Assembly (NCBI GenBank): GCA_035308025.1
Contig: DATGHL010000023.1
Location: 1-64,000, forward strand
Length of the DNA: 64,000 nt
Reading direction: 5' to 3'
Source: Candidatus Binataceae bacterium
GTDB taxonomy: Bacteria > Desulfobacterota > Binatia > Binatales > Binataceae
Shown: piece by piece, positions 34,222-43,781 of the stretch
Position numbering within the stretch: position 1 is the stretch's first letter
Layout: every line of letters begins with the position of its first letter
Notes under the pieces: model-generated
Database searches by the model: none
What the model was told of the DNA's origin: nothing
The model's input: only the letters and a program-made list of their open reading frames with translations
Program-made: the position numbers and the translations under genes

Positions 34222-35325
34222 TTAGATCGACAAATTGTAGAGTTCCGCGACGTTGTCGTGCAGGATCGCGTCCTTCTCGACGGTCGTCAGACCCTTCGTA
34301 TGCTCGGCGAGAATCTCCTGCGACCACGGCCAGGTTGAGTCGCTATGCGGAAAATCGTTCGCCCACATCAGGCGCTGATAATTGCACAGGTCCTTCGTCT
34401 TGAAGGCGACCCAGTCATCCTGGAAAGTCAGGTAAACGTGCTCGCGAAAATAATCGCTCGGCATCTTCTCGAGCTCCTTGCACCTCATCCAGGTCCGGTG
34501 GCGGTTGTAGGCGTGGTCCATCCGGTACATGAAGTGCGGCACCCAGCCGGCGTCGGCCTCGACGCAGACGATCTTCAGCTTGGGATGGCGCTCGAAAACG
34601 CCGCCGTAAATGAACGTGCCGATGATGTCCTGGTTGCCGCGGATGATCGACATGAAACTGTTGATCAGCGGTCCGCGTCCACGGCTGCCGACCTGATCGC
34701 TTTTGCTGGTCAGGATATGGAAGCTGATCGGCATCTCGAGGTCGATCGCCGCTTCCCAGTAGGGCCCATAGCAGGGGTCGTCGAAATCGCTCACCTGCGG
34801 ATTGCCGGTCAGCATCACGCCGCGCAATCCCAGCGCCTTCATTTCGCGCAGCTCCTCGATACCCTCCTCAACTGAGCGCATCGTACTTTGGCCGAGCCCG
34901 ATCAAACGCTCCGGGCTCCCCGCGCAGAATTCGGCGATCCAGCGGTTGTAGGCGTCGAAACAGGCTTTCTTGTAGTCAAAATCCTGATGGTTGCAGATCA
35001 TCATCCCAATGGTTGGATAGATAACCTCGGCCGACACGCCGTCGCGATCCTGATCGGCGAGCCGCGCTTTCGGATCCCAGCCGCCGCGATGCAGGCTTTC
35101 GAAGGTCGAGCCGTACGCCCGCAGGTCCTCGGGCCGCTTGCCGGCTGCGGCCGCAAGCGCAATTCCCAAGGGCTTCTTCATGCCGTGAATGACGAAGAGG
35201 TCGCCCTTGGCCTCGTCACGCACGATCCTCGGCGCAATGTCGCGATACTTCGGATCGATGTTATCGATGTAGCAGTTCGGCGGCTCGGTGATGTGCGAGT
35301 CGGCTGAGATAATGGTTTTGCCCAT
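34222..35325 (-). CDS. Amidohydrolase family protein (Amidohydro_2)
   Basis: 367 residues. N-terminal metal motif SADSHITEP (D-x-H), a His in MPISFHILTS, VCVEADAGWVPHFMYRMDH and a C-terminal DFPHSDSTWPW. This is the ACMS decarboxylase-like TIM-barrel branch: decarboxylases, hydratases or hydrolases of aromatic acids. Its nearness to the Rieske/extradiol cluster suits aromatic breakdown. A decayed C-terminal copy lies 2.2 kb away at 31924. Confidence 0.88.
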   Translation of the reverse strand: MGKTIISADSHITEPPNCYIDNIDPKYRDIAPRIVRDEAKGDLFVIHGMKKPLGIALAAAAGKRPEDLRAYGSTFESLHRGGWDPKARLADQDRDGVSAEVIYPTIGMMICNHQDFDYKKACFDAYNRWIAEFCAGSPERLIGLGQSTMRSVEEGIEELREMKALGLRGVMLTGNPQVSDFDDPCYGPYWEAAIDLEMPISFHILTSKSDQVGSRGRGPLINSFMSIIRGNQDIIGTFIYGGVFERHPKLKIVCVEADAGWVPHFMYRMDHAYNRHRTWMRCKELEKMPSDYFREHVYLTFQDDWVAFKTKDLCNYQRLMWANDFPHSDSTWPWSQEILAEHTKGLTTVEKDAILHDNVAELYNLSI

Positions 35326-35484
35326 GGTTCCTCCTGAGGGTCCGCGGCGCGACGCGCTGGCGGCCCAGTCTTATTCCTACATAAGGATAGCTTAGCACCC
35401 CGGCTTTTCCAACGATAAACGACCAACGCACGCAATCGCGCCGCCGAGGCTCAGGCGCTAGACTCGCTCATTCGGTTTTATTCG

Positions 35485-35922
35485 ATGACGTCGTATCACC
35501 TGCTCGCGCCGATCAACTCGGTCCTGAACGCGCTCGCAGCGCTACTTCTGCTGGCCGGTTTCTACTGCATTCGGCGCCGATGGATTCGCGCACATCGCGC
35601 CTGCATGATCGCAGCGTTCACCGTGTCGTCGATTTTTTTTGCCTCTTACTGCTTCTATCACTATGAGGTTGGGGACGTTCACTTTCGGGGCTACGGACTG
35701 ATCCGGCCCCTCTACTTCTCAATTTTGATCTCTCACATCGCGCTGGCGGGCGCGATCGTACCGCTCGCCATAATCACGCTTTCCCGGGCCTTACGCGGCA
35801 ACTTTGCGCAGCATCGGCGGATCGCGCGCTGGACCTTGCCGATCTGGATTTACGTATCCATCACGGGCATCGCGACGTATTTGATCTGCTACCAGCTCTA
35901 TCCGCCCGGATATGGCAAGTAA
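35485..35922 (+). CDS. DUF420 membrane protein
   Basis: 145 residues with four TM helices. Family marks: YCFYHYEVGDVHFRGYG, IRPLYFSILISHIALAGAIV, and the closing HRRIARWTLPIWIYVSITG. Bacillus YozB/CtaM of this family is needed for cytochrome oxidase maturation. No oxidase genes are near. The ATG lacks a clear ribosome site. Confidence 0.85.
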   Translation: MTSYHLLAPINSVLNALAALLLLAGFYCIRRRWIRAHRACMIAAFTVSSIFFASYCFYHYEVGDVHFRGYGLIRPLYFSILISHIALAGAIVPLAIITLSRALRGNFAQHRRIARWTLPIWIYVSITGIATYLICYQLYPPGYGK

Positions 35923-36005
35923 CAGGGCGATTACCGCGACTGATCGCGGGTCACCGAGAGGTCGGCCCTTCGGCTATCGGACTGAATCCGCTTAAGACCG
36001 TTGAA

Positions 36006-36713
36006 CTATTCCTGGTAGAGCGCTGGGAAACGCTTCTGTAGCGCCGCCAATTTCGGCTGATCGTTGATGATGATGTAAGGGCTATCCGGGTGCAGTGCGA
36101 GGTAGTTTTGATGGTAATCCTCGGCGGGGTAGAAAACCTTTAGCGGGACGACCTGGGTCACGATCGGTTCAGAAAAAATCTTTTCCCGCGCGAGTTCGGC
36201 GACGTACTGCTGAGCCATCTTCTTCTGACTCTCGTCCGTATAGAAAATTGACGAGCGGTATTGCGTTCCTTCGTCGGGACCTTGCCGATCCAACTCCGTC
36301 GGATCGTGCGCGACCAGGAAGAAGACCTTCAGCAGATCGCCGTATGAGACTCGGGACGGATCATAGGTTACTTCCACCGACTCCGCGTGTCCGGTCGTGC
36401 CGGTACTCACCAGCTCGTAGCTTGGATCGACCGCAGCTCCGCCGGTATATCCTGAAACGACCTTGGTGACGCCCTTGACGTGCTTAAAGACCGCGTCCAC
36501 GCCCCAGAAACAGCCGCCGGCGAAGACCGCGGTCGCAGGCTCCGCAGCCGCTTCCGCGGACGATCTGCCTGCCCCGGCGCCAAACAGCAGACTCGCGCCA
36601 ATCATGAGAGCTAACGCCAGATGCGTCCGCGATCGGCCCAAGTTGGATCTCTTCAAATCATCGATACCGCTCGCGCCGCCCACGTTCACACCGACCATCT
36701 CGATACTTGCCAC
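36006..36713 (-). CDS. msrA: Peptide methionine sulfoxide reductase MsrA, exported
   Basis: 235 residues from GTG 36713; ATG 36698 is an alternative. A hydrophobic segment (about 30-50) before the catalytic domain indicates export or membrane anchoring. The domain has the active site AGGCFWGVDAVF, YTGG, TGHAESVEVTYDPS and the EDYHQNYL motif. It reduces Met-S-sulfoxide. MsrB is not in the window. Confidence 0.92.
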   Translation of the reverse strand: MASIEMVGVNVGGASGIDDLKRSNLGRSRTHLALALMIGASLLFGAGAGRSSAEAAAEPATAVFAGGCFWGVDAVFKHVKGVTKVVSGYTGGAAVDPSYELVSTGTTGHAESVEVTYDPSRVSYGDLLKVFFLVAHDPTELDRQGPDEGTQYRSSIFYTDESQKKMAQQYVAELAREKIFSEPIVTQVVPLKVFYPAEDYHQNYLALHPDSPYIIINDQPKLAALQKRFPALYQE

Positions 36714-36851
36714 CTCGTTACTTGGACGATGAGACCTGAAAATTGTTCACCTTCGAGCCGCCCCTGCAAAGTCCTCAATCCGCGCGGTTTGCAGTCGTAA
36801 TCGGAACCGACTAGCAATCTCCTCCATCAGACGAGGAGCCGGGAAGCGACG

Positions 36852-37676
36852 ATGGCCATGGATCAGGAACTTACGGGCAAGGTTGCGATCATCACCGGCG
36901 CCGGACGAATGCGCAGCATCGGACGGCCGATCGCGAAGATGCTGGCGCAGGCCGGCGCCGCAATCGTGATCACGGGCACTGGACGGCGTCCCGAGGACTA
37001 CCCCGACGACGAGAAGGCCGCCGGCTGGCGAGACATCGAGAGTGTCGCCGACGAGATCCGAACCGCCGGCGGACGATGCCTGGCGCTGGTTTCGGACATC
37101 CGCGACGAGCAGGCCGTCGACGAGCTGGTGAGCCAAACCGTCGCCGCCTACGGCCGCCTCGATATCGTGATCAACAATGCCAGCGCCGCGCGCGGACCCG
37201 ACCGGGTGCCGGCGACCGAGCTCTCCTACGCGGTTTGGAAGAAAGTCTTCGCCACCAACGTTGACGGAACCTTCCTGCTCGCGCGTGCGGCTGCGCGCCG
37301 CATGATCGCGCAGGGCGAAGGCGGCAGCATCGTCAACCTCTCATCGATTGCAAGCAAGCTGGCCTTCGCCAATACCGCCGCGTACGCTTCGTCGAAGGCC
37401 GCAATCAACGCGCTCAGCCGGGCGATGGCGCTCGAGCTGGCGCCCCATCGCATCCGCGTCAATGCGCTCTGCCCGGGTATCATCGATACCTTTCGCATGG
37501 ACGATATCGGCCGCGGTGAGAAATGGCGGAACTTCGTCAAGACGATGATTCCGCTGGGCTACGCGGGCGACGGCAGCGAATGCGCGGAGATGGTGCTGTT
37601 TCTGGTGACGGATCACGGCAAGTGGATCACCGGCCAGGCCATCAATGTCGATGGCGGCACCGTCTGGGGCAACTGA
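36852..37676 (+). CDS. SDR family oxidoreductase
   Basis: 274 residues, GGAG upstream. Cofactor motif TGAGRMRSIGRPIA (a variant with an extra Arg/Met stretch), NNAS in place of NNAG, catalytic LSSIASK...YASSK, and IDTFRM after the PG turn. The 20-residue insert after strand 2 (RRPEDYPDDEKAAGWRDI) is unusual. The substrate is unknown. Confidence 0.88.
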   Translation: MAMDQELTGKVAIITGAGRMRSIGRPIAKMLAQAGAAIVITGTGRRPEDYPDDEKAAGWRDIESVADEIRTAGGRCLALVSDIRDEQAVDELVSQTVAAYGRLDIVINNASAARGPDRVPATELSYAVWKKVFATNVDGTFLLARAAARRMIAQGEGGSIVNLSSIASKLAFANTAAYASSKAAINALSRAMALELAPHRIRVNALCPGIIDTFRMDDIGRGEKWRNFVKTMIPLGYAGDGSECAEMVLFLVTDHGKWITGQAINVDGGTVWGN

Positions 37677-37760
37677 ATTTGCCTTGATTGCCCTGAAAAC
37701 CCAATCGCGGGCAGCACAACCTCCGGCTGCATCGTTCAACCGTCCAGTGGAGGTTAATCG

Positions 37761-38975
37761 ATGAAAATAAACTCCTGGTCGCTACTGCTTGCATTCATTT
37801 GTATGCTGACGATCAGCTCAGCCGTTCCACGCGCGAATGCCCAGCCTGAGACGCCGCCCCGGTCATCAAGTAGCGCCGCGGTCCAGCCGATGGCCGCCGC
37901 CAGCCCGACGCCATATCTGGGATGCGACCAGACCGTCGCGGCCCATCGGGCAGGAGTCGGCGTCATAGTTCAGCAATCCAGCAACGGCGCGCAGCAAAAG
38001 AGCTGGCAGCCGATCGGCGGCGCCATCCAATTCACCGTCGCGACCTTTACCCGAATCCCTGACGACGCCGAGGTGGTGGTTTGCTTCCGATGGAAACAGC
38101 GGAACGGCGGCGAGCAAAAATATGTCGAGGCATCTAGTGAATCTGAGCTCGACAGCGATCGGAAAGTTCTGAAAGTCACCGCGATCGTTCCCGCCGGCCT
38201 GGGACCGCCAAAAGATGCCGAACGGGTGGCACTGCTTCCTCTGGTCCCTCTGGCGCAGGTTCGGATCCTGGCGGTCGGGCCCGACAACAACCTCGCGGCC
38301 GATGCGAGCACCACGATTGGAATCACCAATCCCCTGTGGGCAATGCTTTTTGCGAGCCTTACGGTAATCGCGGGTCTGCTGCTCTTACATCTCTGTGCCA
38401 CGAAGCGGCTAAAGCAGCCCGGGCTGCAGCAGGCCAACTGGCTACTGAGAATTATTTCAACCGCCAATGGCGTTGCCAGCCTTTCCCAACTTCAGATCTT
38501 GCTCTGGACCTTCGTGGTCGCGGCCTCTGCCGTGTACGTAATGTCCCTTTCGGGTCAACTGGTCGCAATTTCCGATGGAACACTGGTGCTGGTAGGCATC
38601 GCGGGTGCTGCTAGTATCGCGGCGAAAATCAACGGTCAGAATCTGATCGCGCGCGCCGGTACCGATACGGCCCAAGCGACCGCCGCCGCCAACGACGCCG
38701 CGAAGAAAAAGGCCGACGCCCCGCAAGCCCCGCCTGCGACCCAGATCCCCAAATGGTCAGACCTCCTGGTTAGCGACGGCACGAGCGACGCGACGGCCCC
38801 GCGCGAGGTCGATATCGCGCGCTTTCAGATGCTCATGTTTACCCTTATCACGGCCACCTTCGTCCTTATTTCAGTGGCGACGACTTACGTGATTCCGGAG
38901 ATCTCATCGGGATTTGTCACTCTGATGGGAATTAGTAATGGAGTGTATCTGGGATCGAAGATCGCGCAATCATAA
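37761..38975 (+). CDS. Membrane protein with duplicated two-helix unit
   Basis: 404 residues, GGAGG upstream. Signal peptide about 1-27, extracytoplasmic domain to about 185, a TM at 190-212, and then two similar units. Unit A (about 242-290) runs from SQLQILLWT to GIAGAASIAAKI; unit B (about 352-401) runs from ARFQMLMFT to GISNGVYLGSKI. Each unit has two TM helices, and an Ala/Lys/Pro-rich linker joins them. I do not recognise a named family. An integral membrane role is all that can be supported. Confidence 0.65.
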   Translation: MKINSWSLLLAFICMLTISSAVPRANAQPETPPRSSSSAAVQPMAAASPTPYLGCDQTVAAHRAGVGVIVQQSSNGAQQKSWQPIGGAIQFTVATFTRIPDDAEVVVCFRWKQRNGGEQKYVEASSESELDSDRKVLKVTAIVPAGLGPPKDAERVALLPLVPLAQVRILAVGPDNNLAADASTTIGITNPLWAMLFASLTVIAGLLLLHLCATKRLKQPGLQQANWLLRIISTANGVASLSQLQILLWTFVVAASAVYVMSLSGQLVAISDGTLVLVGIAGAASIAAKINGQNLIARAGTDTAQATAAANDAAKKKADAPQAPPATQIPKWSDLLVSDGTSDATAPREVDIARFQMLMFTLITATFVLISVATTYVIPEISSGFVTLMGISNGVYLGSKIAQS

Positions 38976-39300
38976 TTCCAGTCAAGCGCGATCGCGGCTG
39001 GTCACCAAGTTCTTCACCGCGCAGAGGGGCTGACGCTGAGCTGGGTCGGCGCCGGCCGCTATCTCTGAGTGAGGCACAGCAACCCGGCCGCGACAGGCTA
39101 ATGCGATTCCGCCTGATGGAAGGGCCTGACCTGACCCCCTCAACGGAGTTCATGCGATGGGAGAGGCGGATGTTCATTGTGATCGAACGAATTGTTCCCT
39201 CGATTGTTACGCCTTCTAAAATGAGTCTCACCCCTTCTGGAGCTGAACCCAAGTGAGAGACCCTTTTGTGAAAGCTGTGAACGAAATCGGAGGATTTCTG
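38976..39300. other. Intergenic region, no gene seen
   Basis: About 325 bp between two plus-strand genes. The only frames are short and unlike known proteins. The end holds the ribosome site (GGAGGA, about 39289) of the FAD oxidoreductase. No repeat or terminator with a T-run was found. Confidence 0.5.
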
Positions 39301-40704
39301 ATGCCACTATCTCGGGGGCCAATGGCGAATTGTCTTGGTGAACATGCTGTGGTTATCGGTGGCAGTCTGACGGGACTGATGACAGCCCGTGTGCTCGCCG
39401 ATCACTTCGAGTCAGTGACGGTACTCGAACGCGACCATGTTGAGTCGGGGCCTGCGCTGCATAAGTCGGTTCTGCAGGGCAACCATGCTCACGGGCTGCT
39501 GCTCGGCGGCCAGCAGGTAATGGCGATGTTGTATCCAGGTTTTCTCGCAAGCCTCAACAAACTCGGCTCGGTTCGTTGCCGTATGGGGAAGGAATGGGTA
39601 TTTTACGGGCCCTTTGGCAAAGCGTATACCGTCGGGGGAAGTGTGCGCGAGCCACGCGACTTCGGGATCGATTTCTACCTGCAGAGCCGGGGTCTTCTCG
39701 AATATTGCGTGCGGCAAAGTACGCTGGAGTACACGAATGTGAAGTTTCAGAAAGAGTGCGCGGTGCAAGGGCTTTTATGCCGTGCCGGTCATGTCGACGG
39801 CGTTCGATATAGCAAAGATGGCGAGTTGCGGTCTTTAGACAGTGATCTCGTAGTCGACGCGAGCGGATGCGGATCGCGTGCACCTCGTTGGCTTCGGGAA
39901 GTCGGCTTCGAGAGTCCCGCGGAGACTGCTATCGGCATAGATCTGGCTTATGCGAGCACTAAGTTCCGCATACCCGAGGATTGCGACAGGCAAGAGCGGC
40001 TACTGGGCTTTGACTGGGGCTTGGCCCCTGATTTTCCAAACAGTGCTTTGTTGGAGATCATCGAGGGGGACCTCTGGCTCGTCACGCTGGCAGGACGTTT
40101 CGGAAACTATCCGCCCCATGATGAAGCTGGGTTTCTTGCCTTTACCAGATTGTTACATACGTCCAGGTTATTCGAGCTAATCAAAGATGCGGAACGGGTC
40201 GCCGATATCACCACATATCGTTATCCGACTGCCTTACAACGCCATTACGAACGATTGGGCGTTTTCCCCGAAGGATTTGTCGTCTTGGGCGATGCGATCA
40301 CAAGCTTCAATCCGGTGTATGGGCAAGGGATGAGTGTGGCAGCGCTCCAAGTCCAAAGCCTCCAACAATTGCTGGCGGCACGGGCACTGGAAGGGCAAGG
40401 GTTAGGAGGGTTAGCGATGTCCTTCTTCCCGGAGGCACGGGACGTCGCTGGTAACGCGTGGACCCTGGCCGCCAACCTCGATTTGGCCTATCCACAGACG
40501 CAAGGTGAACGTCCACCCGATCTGAAAGAACAATTAGCGTATTTTGCCGCGGTCGAGACTCTCGCCGCCGAGGATATCGAAGTTCATCGCCGATTGATTG
40601 AGGTGGTCAGTCTTTGCGCGCCGATGTCAGCGCTTAGCGAAGAGCCATTGCGGAGCCGCGTGTTGGAGGAACAGCGAAACCATCCAGAGCATTACAATTT
40701 CTAG
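39301..40704 (+). CDS. FAD-dependent oxidoreductase, paralog of 8311-9687
   Basis: 467 residues from ATG 39301 with GGAGGA 7 bases upstream. It begins LGEHAVVIGGSLTGLMTARV and shares long blocks with the protein at 8311: VLERDHVE, HAHxLLLGGQQ, FNPVYGQGMS, LSEEPLRSRVL. The second FAD motif is VLGDAITSFNPVYGQGMS. It is a flavin monooxygenase or prenyl reductase-like enzyme of unknown substrate. Bounded by intergenic gaps of over 200 bp on each side, so probably its own transcript. Confidence 0.8.
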   Translation: MPLSRGPMANCLGEHAVVIGGSLTGLMTARVLADHFESVTVLERDHVESGPALHKSVLQGNHAHGLLLGGQQVMAMLYPGFLASLNKLGSVRCRMGKEWVFYGPFGKAYTVGGSVREPRDFGIDFYLQSRGLLEYCVRQSTLEYTNVKFQKECAVQGLLCRAGHVDGVRYSKDGELRSLDSDLVVDASGCGSRAPRWLREVGFESPAETAIGIDLAYASTKFRIPEDCDRQERLLGFDWGLAPDFPNSALLEIIEGDLWLVTLAGRFGNYPPHDEAGFLAFTRLLHTSRLFELIKDAERVADITTYRYPTALQRHYERLGVFPEGFVVLGDAITSFNPVYGQGMSVAALQVQSLQQLLAARALEGQGLGGLAMSFFPEARDVAGNAWTLAANLDLAYPQTQGERPPDLKEQLAYFAAVETLAAEDIEVHRRLIEVVSLCAPMSALSEEPLRSRVLEEQRNHPEHYNF

Positions 40705-40919
40705 TTTCCGACGACGCACGTATCGGATCTGGCCTTAACAGCGGGTGAAGGCGTTCTATCCGCAGGCGAACAAGCTTCGAAATTGAGAGCGACTGCGATC
40801 CCTCCGTCGAACTCTTATGTAATACTATGTAATACAGGGACTGAGACTTTGCATGTGGCGCTTGACTCCTCAGTCGAGCGGGCATCGATTCGGAGCGGGA
40901 GTCAGGAGTCATCATAGGT

Positions 40920-41837
40920 ATGGAGCAAAAAATCGGATTCGGGGTCTTCTCGCCACAGGCCGGACTGCCCTTCAAGGCGTTGCTCGAGCGCGCGCTTCAG
41001 ATTGAGCGGCTAGGCTATCACTCGATCTGGCTGGTCGATCATTTCTGGAATCGCGGCGTGCCCGAAGCCGACGTGCTCGAATGCACCACCACGATGAGCG
41101 CGCTCTGTGCGCGCACCGAAAAGCTCCGGGTCGGCTCGCTGGTGCTCTGTAACTCATTTCGTAATCCCGCGATGCTCGCAAAGGTGCTGGCGAGTATCGA
41201 CTGCATCAGCGGCGGCCGCCTTGAGATCGGGCTCGGCGCGGGCTGGATGGACGAGGAATATCGCGCCTACGGCTACGAGTTTCCGTCGATGGGAGCGCGG
41301 CTGCGGCAACTCGAAGAGGGCGTGCAGATTCTCAAGGCGATGCTCTCCACGAAACAGTCGAGCTTTAAGGGGCGCTACTATCAGACCGCCGACGCCTGGA
41401 ACAATCCGCAGCCGGTGCAGCGGCCTCATCCACCGATTACGATCGGCGGCAGCGGCGAAAAAGTGATGCTGAAAATTATTGCGAAGTATGCCGACCGCTG
41501 GAATTGCCCGGCGGGATATCGCAGCTTTGAGCAGAAATTCAACGTGCTCAAGGAGCATTGCGCCGCCGTCGGCCGCGACATCAAAGAGATCAACATCTCG
41601 GAGCAATTGCTCGTCTGTATCGGCGCCAACGAGGCCGAGGTCGAGGAGCGCTGGAAGATCGCGCAGCGCCTGCCGTTCTGGCGCACCGCGATCAAAGGCA
41701 CGCCGGACACCGTCGTCGAGCAATTGCGCGAGCGGGTCAAGCGCGGCATCCAGTTTTTTACGATCATCTTCGGCGATCTGAACTCGCCGCAGAGTATCGA
41801 GCTGTTTGCGCGCGAGGTGATGCCCGCTTTCGCGTGA
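40920..41837 (+). CDS. LLM class (F420/FMN) oxidoreductase
   Basis: 305 residues of the luciferase-like TIM barrel: IGFGVFSPQAG, LGYHSIWLVDHFW, RVGSLVLCNSFRNPAMLAKV, SGGRLEIGLGAGWMDEEY, and PPITIGGSGEKVMLKIIAKYAD. The GAGW and IGGSGE loops are typical of F420-dependent members. The substrate is unknown. First gene of a cluster with a small orphan protein and a ThDP enzyme. Confidence 0.88.
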   Translation: MEQKIGFGVFSPQAGLPFKALLERALQIERLGYHSIWLVDHFWNRGVPEADVLECTTTMSALCARTEKLRVGSLVLCNSFRNPAMLAKVLASIDCISGGRLEIGLGAGWMDEEYRAYGYEFPSMGARLRQLEEGVQILKAMLSTKQSSFKGRYYQTADAWNNPQPVQRPHPPITIGGSGEKVMLKIIAKYADRWNCPAGYRSFEQKFNVLKEHCAAVGRDIKEINISEQLLVCIGANEAEVEERWKIAQRLPFWRTAIKGTPDTVVEQLRERVKRGIQFFTIIFGDLNSPQSIELFAREVMPAFA

Positions 41838-41906
41838 GTCGGCGCCGATCGCTAACCACTTCGTCAAGTTTACGAGTATAAGGAATCCATCGAGGAGGAG
41901 AATTTT

Positions 41907-42200
41907 ATGCCGCTCTATCTGGACGAAATCAGTTTCAACGTTTCGAGCAAAGAGGATCTGCAACGCGCGCACGCACTGATCAGCGGTGCGGTGAAGAATG
42001 GCTTTCCGCCGGGCGTGACGCTCAAGGCGGGACCCTGGTTTTCGAACGAAGAGGCCACGGTCATCCTCATCCTCGATATTCAGGACCATGCGCTGACCTT
42101 CGGGCCCTTCAGCGGCGCGATGGCTAGCGGCGTCGTCTCGAAACGGCGGCTCAGCCCGATCGTGGACTGGGAGACCGCGGGCAAGAGTATCAACGGCTGA
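41907..42200 (+). CDS. Small soluble protein, unknown
   Basis: 97 residues with a very strong ribosome site (GAGGAGGAG) before the ATG. It begins MPLYLDEISFNVSSKEDLQR and has a ferredoxin-like alternation of beta and alpha predicted by eye (EATVILILDIQDH, TFGPFSGAM). It has no Cys. Placed between the LLM oxidoreductase (69 bp upstream) and the ThDP enzyme (36 bp downstream), probably as one operon. I do not recognise the family. Confidence 0.6.
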   Translation: MPLYLDEISFNVSSKEDLQRAHALISGAVKNGFPPGVTLKAGPWFSNEEATVILILDIQDHALTFGPFSGAMASGVVSKRRLSPIVDWETAGKSING

Positions 42201-42236
42201 TTGCATCAAAAAAAAATAGCGGATGAGAGTTCGTCG

Positions 42237-43781
42237 ATGAACGGCGCTGAGAGTCTGATCGCGACCGCGTTGGCGGCGGGGGTCGAGGTCTGCTTCGCGA
42301 ATCCGGGGACGACCGAGATGCCGTTAGTCGCGGCGCTCGACGCCACTCGCGGGATGCGCGCGGTGCTCGGCCTGTTCGAAGGGGTCTGCACGGGCGCCGC
42401 CGACGGCTACGCGCGCATGGCCGGCAAGCCCGCGCTGACGCTCCTGCATCTCGGCCCCGGCTTCGCTAACGGGATCGCAAACCTGCACAATGCGCGCCGC
42501 GCCCGTTCACCGATCGTTAATGTGATCGGCGACCACGCGACCTGGCATCTCGCCGCCGACGCGCCGCTCACGTCGGATATTGTTTCGCTCGCGCGGCCGG
42601 TCTCCGGATGGATTCGCGAAGTGAAGTCGGCGGCCGCGGTGGCCGCGGATACCGCTGATGCGATCGCGGCGGCGGGCGGCGCGCCCGGGAAAATCGCAAC
42701 GCTGATTGTGCCGGCGGACTGCCAGTGGAGTCCCGCCGGCGGGATCGCGCCCGCGGGCAAAGTCGCGACGTCGCCGCTCACGCCCGATAACGCGATCGCA
42801 CGCGCCGCCGAGATGCTCCGCACGCACGGCGTTAACGCGGTCATCTTCATGGGGGCGCAGGCGACGCGCGAACGCGGCCTCAAGGCGGCGGCGCGCCTCG
42901 CGGCCAAGACCGGATGCCGCCTGATGTGCGAGACCTTTCCCGCGCGTATCGAGCGCGGCGGCGCGCGGCCCGCGGTCGAGAAACTGCCATACTTCCCCGA
43001 GCAGGCGACCGAAGCGCTGGCGAAGTCCGCTGCCTTCGTTCTCGCCGGCGCGCTCAACCCGGTAGCTTTTTTCGGTTATCCGAATCTGCCGAGCGAGTTG
43101 ATTCCGGCTGGCCGCGCAATCGCGACGCTGGCGACGCCCGAGCAGGACTCGGCGGCGGCGCTGGAAGCGCTTGCCGATCTGATCGGCGCGCGAAGCGATC
43201 CCGCGCCGCCTGCGACCGCACGCCCCGCGATGCCAACCGGCAAACTCGACGCCTCGACGATCGGCGCTGCGATCGCGGCGCTGATGCCCGCGAACTGCAT
43301 CGTGATGGACGAGGCCGCGACCACCGGCCTGCCCTTCTTCGGCGCCTCGACGGGCGCGCCCGCGCATAGTTACCTCGCTCTCACCGGTGGCGCGATCGGA
43401 CAAGGATTGCCCTGCGCGACGGGCGCCGCGGTCGCTTGTCCCGATCGCAAGGTCATTGCCTTTCAGGCCGATGGGAGCGGGATGTACACGCTGCAGGCCT
43501 TGTGGACGCAGGCGCGCGAAAAGCTCGACGTCACAACGCTCATATGCAATAACCGCCGGTACCGGATTTTGCAGGTTGAACTCGCGCGCGCCGGTATCAC
43601 CGAGCCGGGCCGCGCGGCGCGATCGCTCACGAGCCTCGCCGAGCCCGAGATCAATTGGGCTTCGCTGGCGGCGGGAATGGGCGTTCCCGCGGTGCGGGTC
43701 GAGAATGCGGAAACCCTCACCGTGGAACTCCGACGCGCGCTCAAGGAACGCGGACCCAACCTGATCGAGATGATGATCTAA
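42237..43781 (+). CDS. ThDP-dependent acetolactate synthase-like enzyme
   Basis: 514 residues from ATG 42237. The pyrimidine domain has [15 protein letters not shown] and the catalytic-Glu region [16 protein letters not shown] (E about 48). The ThDP/Mg motif is in the C-terminal domain: [16 protein letters not shown] ... ICNNRRY. It resembles the benzoylformate decarboxylase/'acetolactate synthase large subunit' type that acts on 2-oxo acids. There is no small subunit gene. Its stop overlaps the convergent ArsA-like gene by four bases. Confidence 0.85.
   Translation: MNGAESLIATALAAGVEVCFANPGTTEMPLVAALDATRGMRAVLGLFEGVCTGAADGYARMAGKPALTLLHLGPGFANGIANLHNARRARSPIVNVIGDHATWHLAADAPLTSDIVSLARPVSGWIREVKSAAAVAADTADAIAAAGGAPGKIATLIVPADCQWSPAGGIAPAGKVATSPLTPDNAIARAAEMLRTHGVNAVIFMGAQATRERGLKAAARLAAKTGCRLMCETFPARIERGGARPAVEKLPYFPEQATEALAKSAAFVLAGALNPVAFFGYPNLPSELIPAGRAIATLATPEQDSAAALEALADLIGARSDPAPPATARPAMPTGKLDASTIGAAIAALMPANCIVMDEAATTGLPFFGASTGAPAHSYLALTGGAIGQGLPCATGAAVACPDRKVIAFQADGSGMYTLQALWTQAREKLDVTTLICNNRRYRILQVELARAGITEPGRAARSLTSLAEPEINWASLAAGMGVPAVRVENAETLTVELRRALKERGPNLIEMMI

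Noticed and set aside
36814-37200. Duplicated small frames near the SDR as separate genes
   Set aside because: All lie in other frames of the SDR or its promoter and have no start signals.
38976-39300. Transposase relic upstream of the second FAD oxidoreductase
   Set aside because: A few peptide fragments looked IS-like by eye, but none matched a transposase motif convincingly.
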